7,204 nt of DNA from a bacterium (GTDB lineage Bacteria; Zixibacteria; MSB-5A5; GN15; FEB-12): NCBI GenBank assembly GCA_030668045.1, contig DAOUUR010000117.1, forward strand, positions 1-7,204, written 5' to 3'. The notes under the pieces are model-generated. The model was not told the DNA's origin, searched no databases, and saw nothing but the letters and a program-made list of their open reading frames with translations. Shown one piece after another: positions 1 to 6,071 of the stretch; positions within the stretch are counted from its first letter, which is position 1, and each line of letters starts with the position of its first letter. Position numbers and translations under genes: made by a program.

Positions 1-1863
1 AAGGCCACCCGATTTTGAATCTGGATATATATCATGGAAACGACTGGCCAGCACAAAGGCGCTGTCAAACTGCTCTGAGTTATAGTAGGCAATTGCTTGT
101 TCGTAAAGGGAGGGTTGATAAGTGCTGGCTTGCCGATTGGAGAAGACACCGCTGATATTGAAAAGCCTTACCCGGTAGTCTCGAATATACCAGGTAGCGA
201 CAGCCGGTAGTCCTTCCAGCACAGGGTAGGATTTGAGAGCCTCGGTAAGATTGTCATCATCAAGAGCCAGATGGGTGACAGGCTGGCGATCGAATAGGGT
301 CGAATCCAGCCAGGCTACGCCGAAGAGATGAATGAACGATTGAAGTCTGGTATCAAACGTAATCACAGGTCCGTAAGGACCCGAGACGACAGCATCGGTG
401 TTAATGATCTGCTCTATATCACGGTTGGTTTCGGCTATGTTGTAATTATGATCGAGATAGTGCAGCCGATGAATTCTGAGACCATTGGTTGTTAACGATA
501 CAGCCAGAACCACTATCAACGAAGCCAGTAAAGCGTGTCGTCCGACATATCGTCCCCACCTTCCAATCACGAATGTAATGACAACAGCCACAACGATCGC
601 GGCTGGCAGCAGTACCCAAAGTAGCCAACGTTCGGGAGTTCGATTGAAGTAGAGCAAATTCGCCAGAAGGTGATAGAGACCGAACCAGTAGATAAAAGTC
701 AGTGCGATCCGATCAGCCCATCCGGGTTTTCGGTCGCGTGAGCACCTGTTGCTCAGGGCAATATCAAACGCGAGGATGCCGAAGACGATGATTCCAGGAA
801 TGAACAACAGAGTGTACCTGATCGGTGTATAATTCAATGGCGACAGGCCGATTATCCCACACAACGTCCAGAAAAGGGCCAGATGGAAAGATCGCGGCAT
901 CACTTTTAGACGGTTGCTGCCGCCCGCCAGAACAAAGAGAGTCCCGCCGACTACGATGAACAGCCCGAGGTCCGGGTCAAGATAGAAAAGATGATTACCA
1001 AAACCGTATGAAATCAACTGTTCGAGAAAAGACAGCGGTGAGGTCAGCCCCTGCGGCAGACCATATAAGGCATACGACTGCTCCCCCACATAAGTAAAAG
1101 CTGCCATGAAATTGGAACCGTAGAGCACGAAAATCAGGATCGCGCCGGAGACAACAAATGAGCCAACCATCAGCGCAAGATGATGCCATCGGCGTTTGTC
1201 TCCTGAGTGCAGAATGGCCAGTCCAACGGCTCCTATGAGAAGAGCACCGAATAGTTTTCCGGTAAAAGCGGCGAACATCACGATGATTCCTGACAGGACT
1301 ACCCCGAATGTTCGGTTGCCGTACCATGAGTATACGAAAAAAAGAAGTGAGGCCCAAAAGATCAGACCGTTTTCGAGATATGGCAAACGCATATGAGTTA
1401 GCAGTGTAATGTTGACTATGTAACATAGTGCGACGGCAGTAGTAACCCACCACTGATGATGGCGGACTAGTCCGAGCATTAGCAGAACTAGCCCCAGTCC
1501 GCCAAGAATAACTCCGACCAGGTTGGCATTATGGAGAGAAACACCGACAATCGAAAATACAACGTACCCAACAAGTGAAGTTAGTGAATGTTGATAGACA
1601 GTCCAGCGAGGATAGTCAAAAGGATCGAAATCGCCGAACAGAATCATGTTGCGAGCATGGAAGACGTACTGAACCGGATCAGTTGAGAGTGATTGTCCCA
1701 GTCCGGAGTAGTACATTGGTGGATCGGAAGCCAGATCCGAGCACCAGAAAACTATTCCGCCGGATACAATAATCAGCGTCAGTATTAGAAACAGATTCCT
1801 GGAATTTCGCAACCATGTCGGGATGAGATGATGAAAGCTCGACAGCAATTCATTGATTGCCAT
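1..1863 (-). CDS. GT-C-like polytopic membrane protein with TPR-like C-terminus, paralogue 1 (3' end outside window)
   Basis: Hand translation gives an uninterrupted frame of 621 codons from ATG 1861-1863 to the window edge. It aligns with the neighbouring 694-residue protein at a constant offset (its residue 621 matches neighbour residue 608), so about 86 C-terminal residues are missing only because the window ends. A hydrophobic N-terminal segment (LFLILTLIIVSGGIVFW) is followed by a loop with SDLASDPPMYYSGLGQ and STDPVQYVFHARN, then many membrane segments. A soluble part follows with FDRQPVTHLALDDDN and a TPR-like helix pair (YEQAIAYYNSEQFDSAFVLA). An acidic first periplasmic loop in a polytopic protein fits GT-C glycosyltransferases (PMT/ArnT type), which take sugars from polyprenyl-phosphate donors; substrate is unknown. 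The start is uncertain: ATG 1863 has no good ribosome site, while in-frame ATG 1957-1959 has GGGA five bases upstream and would add 32 charged residues not found in the paralogue. Confidence 0.85.
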   Translation of the reverse strand, partial: MAINELLSSFHHLIPTWLRNSRNLFLILTLIIVSGGIVFWCSDLASDPPMYYSGLGQSLSTDPVQYVFHARNMILFGDFDPFDYPRWTVYQHSLTSLVGYVVFSIVGVSLHNANLVGVILGGLGLVLLMLGLVRHHQWWVTTAVALCYIVNITLLTHMRLPYLENGLIFWASLLFFVYSWYGNRTFGVVLSGIIVMFAAFTGKLFGALLIGAVGLAILHSGDKRRWHHLALMVGSFVVSGAILIFVLYGSNFMAAFTYVGEQSYALYGLPQGLTSPLSFLEQLISYGFGNHLFYLDPDLGLFIVVGGTLFVLAGGSNRLKVMPRSFHLALFWTLCGIIGLSPLNYTPIRYTLLFIPGIIVFGILAFDIALSNRCSRDRKPGWADRIALTFIYWFGLYHLLANLLYFNRTPERWLLWVLLPAAIVVAVVITFVIGRWGRYVGRHALLASLIVVLAVSLTTNGLRIHRLHYLDHNYNIAETNRDIEQIINTDAVVSGPYGPVITFDTRLQSFIHLFGVAWLDSTLFDRQPVTHLALDDDNLTEALKSYPVLEGLPAVATWYIRDYRVRLFNISGVFSNRQASTYQPSLYEQAIAYYNSEQFDSAFVLASRFHDIYPDSKSGGL

Positions 1864-2151
1864 TGGCTTCGCTTTGGCTGGTTGTTTCTCCAAAATCAGC
1901 TTTCTCCCGCACAGGTTCGCGGTTCGTTTTCTCGCTGCGAGGTATCTTTGCCGGAACATGTTCGTCCCGTTTCCATCTGATACCTATATCGTCGCAATCT
2001 ATCGATAGCTGTAGTGTTGAGTCAGGATCAAATAGAGCATTGGTTATCTGTGATACGGTCGTGTGATGGCTGCACTGACTCGACATCACGGAGGGACGTA
2101 ACGTGAATTCTCTGGTGCTTATGGTAGGGGATTGATCGTATCAGCCGGTCG
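1864..2151. other. 288-base spacer between the two paralogues
   Basis: This spacer separates the stop of the complete copy from the start of the partial copy. I see no convincing gene in it. It holds a 7-base inverted repeat (AGGTATC 1940-1946, GATACCT 1979-1985) enclosing the 10-base palindrome GAACATGTTC (1954-1963), and a second 10-base palindrome, CTATCGATAG (1999-2008). These could be operator-like or form a leader structure for the downstream gene on the minus strand. No hairpin followed by a T-run, as expected of an intrinsic terminator, is visible after the stop at 2152. A 79-codon minus-strand frame (1850-2089) crosses the region and overlaps the next gene's start, but it has no ribosome site and no recognisable family features. 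Confidence 0.5.
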
Positions 2152-4236
2152 TTACCGAAACTGCCGCGCTGTCTCAGTATAGAGGCGACCGGCATAATCG
2201 CCGCGGAAACGGTTGACCCGCACGCCGCGGTCATAGTAACTTCGCGCCAGATTGCTAAGTTCGTTATCGCCGGAGGTGAGGGCCATCATCTGGATAAACC
2301 GACCGCACTGCATCTGGATGTAGAAGTCTGTCGGGTACAGATTGGCCAGACGGACAAAGAGACGGTAAGCATCGTCGACCAACTCTCGGCGAGAAAGAAG
2401 ATCACACATCAGAAGTCCGCCCGATTTTGAGTCGGGATACATACTGCGGAACCGATTTGCCAGGACAAAAGCGCTGTCAAATTGCTCGTTGTTGTAGTAG
2501 GTCAGCGCCTGTTCATAAATTGTTGGTTGATAGGCGCGGGCCTGACGGTTTGCAAAAGTCTGGCTGATATTAAACAGCCGGACCCGGTAGTCCCGCACAT
2601 AGTACGTTGCTATTGCCGGCAGATCGACAAGCTCCGGATACGACCGCCACGCTTCGGCCAGATTGTCATCGTCGAGCGCCAGATGGGTGACCGGTTGGCG
2701 ATCAAAGAGAGTTGAATCAAGTTGCGCCACTCCGAACATGTGAATGAACGAACGCAGATTGGTGCCGACAGTAATGGCCGGTCCGTACGATCCCGAAACC
2801 ACAGCGTCGTCTCCGATGATCTGTGCGATATCAGCGTTGGCTTCGGCTATATTGAAATTATGGTCCTGGAAATGGAGCCGTCGATTGCGGAAAGTGTTGG
2901 TGGTCAGAGAAAGTGCCAGAACGACCGCCAGACCTGTTAAGAGCATGCGGCTGCCTATCAATCCCCCACGTTTTTTCAATAAGTACAACATGCCGTAAGT
3001 TGCCGGTATCGCGCCCATCAACAAACCCCACACCATCCATCGATCAATTGCCTGATTGAAATAAACCAGATTGCCGACAAAATGGTACATCGCAAACCAG
3101 AAGACAAACAGCAGGACAACCAGATCACCGCGACCGAGTTGCATTTTCATGGGGCGGCGGACAGTCAGGGCGGTTTCAAACGCGAGGATCCCAAAGAGGA
3201 TGATGCCGGGTATTATCAGCGTTGCGTACCTGATCGGCGAGTAGTTTAGCGGTGAGAGGCCGATAATACCGATCACTGCCCAGAAAAGAGCCAGTCGGTA
3301 GGCGCGTGATCTCTCTTTGAGGGCGCCGGTACCACCGGCAATAACGAAGAGGATGCCTCCCACGATAACCAGTAACCAGAGGTCAGGGTCGAGATAGAAG
3401 AGATGATTGGAAAATCCGTACGAAATGAGTCGTTCCAGAAAAGCCCAGGGTGAGGTCAACCCGAACGGGAGACCGTGTAGGGCCAGTGACTGCTCTCCAA
3501 CATACGAAAAAGCCGCCATGAAATCCTTGCCGTATAGCACCAGGATCAGGATGGCACTGGAAACAACAAACGATCCGATGGTTGCCATCGCATGACGCTG
3601 ACGCTGCTTCTCTTCCGATAGAACGATAGCCGGTATCAGCGCCGCGATCAGCAGGCCACCAAACAATTTGCCGGTAAATGCTGCGCAGGCTGTCAGGGCG
3701 CCGCAGAGAACCACGCCCCACAGTCGATTCCCCCACCACGAAAACACGAAAAACAGAATCGACGCCCAGAAGATCAGTCCGTTCTCCAGATAGGGCAGCC
3801 GGAAATGAGTTACCAGAGTGACGTTGGCCACATAGCACAGAGCGACGGCAGTGGTGACCCACCAGCGGTGATTGCGGATTAGACCGAGGATCAGGAAAAT
3901 CAACCCCAGACCACCTAAGATCGGACCAACCAGATTGGCCGTTTCAAGCGACACGCCGGTTATCGAAAACAGTACATAGGCGACAAACGATGTTAATGAG
4001 TGTTGAAAGACCGTGAAGCGGGGGTAGTCGAATGGATCAAACTGACCAAACAAGACCTGGTTGCGGGCGTGGAAAACGTACTGGGCCGGGTCGGTCGAAA
4101 GCGATTGTCCTAGTCCGGAATAGTACATGGGAGCGTCCGAGGTCAAATCGGAGCACCAATAGACCATGCCGCCAGCGACCACTATCAGCGTCAGCGCGAG
4201 AAACAGTTTTTTTGAGTCCAGCAATCGGGTTGACAT
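2152..4236 (-). CDS. GT-C-like polytopic membrane protein with TPR-like C-terminus, paralogue 2 (complete)
   Basis: A complete 694-residue protein. The first membrane helix lies near residues 9-27. A periplasmic loop (about 28-80) carries acidic residues including D34 and D49 in STDPAQYVFHARN, then FDPFDYPRFTVFQHS. Further hydrophobic segments alternate with short loops up to about residue 445, including a conserved-looking THFRLPYLENG (143-153) and SPLNYSPIRYA (328-338). From about 450 onward the chain is soluble, with paired helices of TPR character at about 570-650 (YEQALTYYNNEQFDSAFVLA). This architecture matches GT-C glycosyltransferases of the PMT/ArnT/GT39 broad class, where a loop-1 acidic residue is catalytic; assignment to a particular family or substrate is inference. 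The start follows the selD stop by 8 bases, so co-transcription and translational coupling are likely; there is no strong ribosome site of its own. Confidence 0.9.
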   Translation of the reverse strand: MSTRLLDSKKLFLALTLIVVAGGMVYWCSDLTSDAPMYYSGLGQSLSTDPAQYVFHARNQVLFGQFDPFDYPRFTVFQHSLTSFVAYVLFSITGVSLETANLVGPILGGLGLIFLILGLIRNHRWWVTTAVALCYVANVTLVTHFRLPYLENGLIFWASILFFVFSWWGNRLWGVVLCGALTACAAFTGKLFGGLLIAALIPAIVLSEEKQRQRHAMATIGSFVVSSAILILVLYGKDFMAAFSYVGEQSLALHGLPFGLTSPWAFLERLISYGFSNHLFYLDPDLWLLVIVGGILFVIAGGTGALKERSRAYRLALFWAVIGIIGLSPLNYSPIRYATLIIPGIILFGILAFETALTVRRPMKMQLGRGDLVVLLFVFWFAMYHFVGNLVYFNQAIDRWMVWGLLMGAIPATYGMLYLLKKRGGLIGSRMLLTGLAVVLALSLTTNTFRNRRLHFQDHNFNIAEANADIAQIIGDDAVVSGSYGPAITVGTNLRSFIHMFGVAQLDSTLFDRQPVTHLALDDDNLAEAWRSYPELVDLPAIATYYVRDYRVRLFNISQTFANRQARAYQPTIYEQALTYYNNEQFDSAFVLANRFRSMYPDSKSGGLLMCDLLSRRELVDDAYRLFVRLANLYPTDFYIQMQCGRFIQMMALTSGDNELSNLARSYYDRGVRVNRFRGDYAGRLYTETARQFR

Positions 4237-4244
4237 CAGTGTAC

Positions 4245-5300
4245 TTATCTAACTGTGATTGGCCAGCGGCCCGCAGTTTCGACCTGACCAATCAACTGTC
4301 CGAATATCTTCCGTTGGTGCAACTGCGCGGCAAAATCATCGGCTCGCCCGGCAGGTATCGCTATCAGCAGACCACCCGAGGTCTGCGGGTCACACATAAT
4401 TATCGTGACGTTTTCATCGACAGTTCCGGCAAAATCGACTTTTCCTTCTATAAACTTACGATTGGCTTTCCCTCCGCCGGGAACCATGCCAGCTTCGGCC
4501 AACTCGACCGCCTGCGGCATCAAGGGTATCTGGTCGGAGAAGATTTGAATCGTTACCTGCGATGCTGCCGCCATTTCGTACACATGGCCCAGAAGTCCAA
4601 AGCCGGTGATATCTGTTGCAGCGGTGGCTCCAAACTCAACCATGAGTTCCGATGCCTTTCGGTTTAGCTGTGCCATCTGAGCCGTGACGATTTTTTCCAA
4701 CTCCGGATCAACAACATTGCTCTTGATTCCGGTTGTGATAGCCCCGGTGCCGAGCGGTTTGGTGAGAAACAACTGATCACCCGCTTTGCAATTGGCGTTG
4801 GTGATAATCTTGTATGGGTCGATGATCCCGGTAATCGAGAGTCCGTACTTGAGTTCATTGTCGTCTATTGAGTGGCCACCCACAAGTACAGCGCCGGCTT
4901 CTTCAACTTTTTCGTTGCCGCCACGAAGAATTTCAGTAAGGACCTCAGTCGGCATTTTCCCCGCTGGAAAACCGACGATATTAAGCGCTGTCAGGGGCTT
5001 GCCACCCATAGCATAGACGTCGGAGAGGGCGTTGGCGGCGGCGATCTGGCCGAAATCGTACGGGTTATCTACGATCGGCGGGAAAAAATCGAGCGTTGTC
5101 ACCAGCGCCTGATTTTCGTTGATGCGGAACACTGCAGCATCGTCGGCCTGGTTGAACCCAACCAGCAGATCGGGATGCCGGACCACAGGCAACGATTTCA
5201 ATACTTCAGCCAAAAACTTTGGCGATAGTTTGGCCGCTCAACCGGCGCAGCTCACTTCGGCGGTAAGCCTGATCCGGGCCTCCTTGCGCTTATCGTCCAT
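4245..5300 (-). CDS. selD: Selenide, water dikinase (selenophosphate synthetase), selenocysteine-containing
   Basis: SelD makes selenophosphate from selenide and ATP, the selenium donor for Sec-tRNA and selenouridine. Read from ATG 5298-5300 through an in-frame TGA at 5238-5240, the protein is 351 residues, the usual family length (E. coli 347). Its start reads RLTAEVSCAGUAAKLSPKFL, aligning with the E. coli [20 protein letters not shown]: the TGA is at the catalytic Cys17 position and K24 matches catalytic Lys20. Other family motifs follow: DDAAVF (53-58), an IAAANALSDVYAMGGKP segment, GGHSIDDNELKYGLSITG, TKPLGTGAITTG, TDITGFGLLGH and DPQTSGGLL. Without readthrough only a TTG start at 5211-5213 is available, which removes both catalytic residues. 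In-frame ATG 5352-5354 would add 18 residues and has GGAAG 11 bases upstream, so the start is not settled; 5300 is chosen on family length. The downstream membrane-protein gene begins 8 bases after the stop. Confidence 0.95.
5209..5234 (-). promoter_or_regulatory. Candidate bacterial SECIS hairpin in selD
   Basis: Starting three bases after the UGA, the mRNA can fold GCCAAA (5234-5229) against UUUGGC (5214-5209), then CU (5228-5227) against AG (5218-5217). Two unpaired U residues (5216-5215) bulge on the 3' side, and the loop is eight bases (AUCGCCAA). Bacterial SECIS elements sit directly after the UGA, inside the coding region, and bind SelB; a bulged U in the upper stem is a known feature of the E. 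coli fdhF element. The loop G here is the fourth loop base rather than one of the first two, so it does not match the usual consensus exactly. Confidence 0.65.
5238..5240 (-). other. In-frame UGA, predicted selenocysteine codon (U21 of SelD)
   Basis: The plus strand reads TCA, giving TGA in the selD frame. It lies between SCAG and AAKLSP, exactly where SelD homologues carry catalytic Cys or Sec, and the frame is open and SelD-like on both sides. A nonsense mutation is a much less likely reading, because the upstream 20 codons keep the family sequence and a SECIS-like hairpin follows. Confidence 0.92.
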
Positions 5301-5371
5301 GGCCGTAGCATAATAAATAGACGACTCACGCGCAACCTTCTGTGTGAACTCCATGCGAAGAAATTCTTCCG

Positions 5372-5400
5372 TTTACGAGCTGGCCACGATTACTTATATT
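5372..5400 (+). promoter_or_regulatory. Candidate sigma70-type promoter for the Cys-rich protein gene
   Basis: TTTACG (5372-5377) and TATATT (5395-5400) are separated by 17 bases and lie about 31 bases upstream of ATG 5432. Four of six and five of six bases match the standard -35 and -10 boxes. It lies in the short divergent region shared with selD. The call rests on pattern only. Confidence 0.35.
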
Positions 5401-5431
5401 ACCCTCAAGTCCTGTGTGATGAGGAGTGATT

Positions 5432-5743
5432 ATGGCCGATAGTGGATTGCTCTGTTGGAGCTGCGGCAAACCGACAGGGATTGAGAAAAAAGTCTTCCGA
5501 AGTGATAGCTGCATCAGTTGCCTGGCCGATCTGCGGTGTTGCCGCGGGTGCCGACATTTTGATCCGATGCGTCGCTGGCAGTGCAAAGAAAATATCGATA
5601 CTCGCATCGGCGAGAAAGACAAGTCGAACCTGTGTGACTTTTTTCAGATGCGTGATGTTATCAAGCGACCGGGCGGTATCTCGGCTAATCAGGATTCCAA
5701 AAGATCAAGCCGGGACCGTTTTGACGATTTGTTCAAAGATTAA
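5432..5743 (+). CDS. Small Cys-rich, probable zinc-binding protein of unknown function
   Basis: A 103-residue hydrophilic protein with nine cysteines: C8-x2-C11, C27-x2-C30, C36, C37, C40, C51 and C68. The order CWSCGKP, SCISCLADLRCCRGCRHFDP, WQCKEN, DKSNLCDFFQ resembles a family of short conserved hypothetical proteins that I recall from Geobacter and other bacteria, with CPSCGRDLH-, CLNCRFYDP- and NFCDYF-like motifs. Paired CxxC motifs suggest one or two zinc ribbons, perhaps for protein or nucleic-acid contact; the function is not known. The basic/acidic tail after residue 74 looks disordered. ATG 5432 is chosen because GAGGAG (5421-5426) lies five bases upstream; a GTG at 5426 sits inside that ribosome site. 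The gene is divergent from selD and has no membrane segment or signal peptide. Confidence 0.85.
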   Translation: MADSGLLCWSCGKPTGIEKKVFRSDSCISCLADLRCCRGCRHFDPMRRWQCKENIDTRIGEKDKSNLCDFFQMRDVIKRPGGISANQDSKRSSRDRFDDLFKD

Positions 5744-5800
5744 TAGCTGCGGCTACGGTTATTCTGTCCACCTCAGCGTGGGTAGGAGTGGGAGAACAAG

Positions 5801-5944
5801 ATGAGTGACATCAGAGTTATTGGCGATGCCGAACGCGGCGAGTTCGTGCGGATATTTGCCGATGCCTACCCCGGTATAGGAGTGACCAGTCAGGAACAGC
5901 GTGACAAGTGCAAGGACCGGTTGCAAAGTTGCGCGGGGTCCTAG
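5801..5944 (+). pseudogene. Truncated GNAT-type acetyltransferase N-terminus
   Basis: From ATG 5801 the frame encodes 47 residues. It has GGGAG (5790-5794) six bases upstream, a good ribosome site. The sequence IRVIGDAERGEFVRIFADAYPG followed by TSQEQRDKCKDRL resembles the start of Eis-like GNAT acetyltransferases (pattern IR..t.ed..ef..i..nAYPG, then an E-R-rich helix). A full protein of that type is several hundred residues, and the acetyl-CoA-binding motif is absent here. The frame ends at TAG 5942-5944 just as the sequence changes to a GC-rich stretch, and neither other forward frame continues the domain. This looks like a gene cut off by rearrangement or insertion. It may still be translated as a small peptide; the GNAT assignment is by eye. 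Confidence 0.5.
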
Positions 5945-6030
5945 TCCCCGCCGCGGCGGGCGCGAGACCCGGCGACCGCATATCGTTGGGTCACACTCAC
6001 CTTCGGCGAGCAGGACCAACACAACGTTAT
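5931..6030. repeat. GC-rich palindromic segment, possible dispersed repeat
   Basis: This stretch departs from its surroundings. It contains the perfect 14-base palindrome CCCGCCGCGGCGGG (5947-5960) and an overlapping inverted repeat, GCGGGG (5933-5938) against CCCCGC (5946-5951), with a seven-base loop. It begins where the acetyltransferase-like frame breaks off. Short intergenic palindromic elements of this sort are often repeated across a genome, but only one copy is visible here, so calling it a repeat is inference. Confidence 0.35.
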
Positions 6031-6035
6031 CGGGG

Positions 6036-6061
6036 TGGCAATGACGAATTCGCCATTTTTT
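6036..6061 (+). terminator. Weak candidate terminator after the plus-strand genes
   Basis: TGGC (6036-6039) can pair with GCCA (6052-6055), and a run of six T follows directly (6056-6061). An alternative stem joins GGCGAG (6005-6010) to TTCGCC (6049-6054) with a long loop. The position suits the end of the plus-strand transcript facing the convergent UbiA gene. The stem is short, so confidence is low. Confidence 0.3.
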
Positions 6062-6071
6062 AACAGCCGTT

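Noticed and set aside
995..1453. 152-codon minus-strand frame, with a similar 159-codon one at 3383-3862
   Set aside because: Both are out-of-frame shadows of the two paralogous membrane proteins; they resemble each other only because the true genes are homologous.
1954..1963. GAACATGTTC as a LexA/DinR box
   Set aside because: The known Gram-positive box needs four bases between GAAC and GTTC; here there are only two.
1850..2089. 79-codon minus-strand frame in the spacer between paralogues
   Set aside because: No ribosome site, no recognisable domain, and it overlaps the next gene's start; kept only as a remote possibility.
4032..4667. 211-codon plus-strand frame
   Set aside because: It runs antisense across the selD end and the membrane-protein start, both well supported, and has no family features.
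5211..5213. TTG as the real selD start
   Set aside because: It drops the catalytic Cys/Sec and Lys and gives a protein shorter than the family; homology continues upstream through the TGA.
5238..5240. TGA in selD as a nonsense mutation or pseudogene mark
   Set aside because: The codon is exactly at the known Cys/Sec site, both flanks keep family sequence, and the rest of the gene is intact.
5442..5804. 120-codon plus-strand frame overlapping the Cys-rich gene
   Set aside because: It has no ribosome site and lies in a different frame from the Cys-patterned protein that has a strong one.
5759..6022. 87-codon minus-strand frame
   Set aside because: It is antisense to the acetyltransferase-like start and crosses the GC-rich palindrome; the Arg/Pro-rich composition reflects that DNA.
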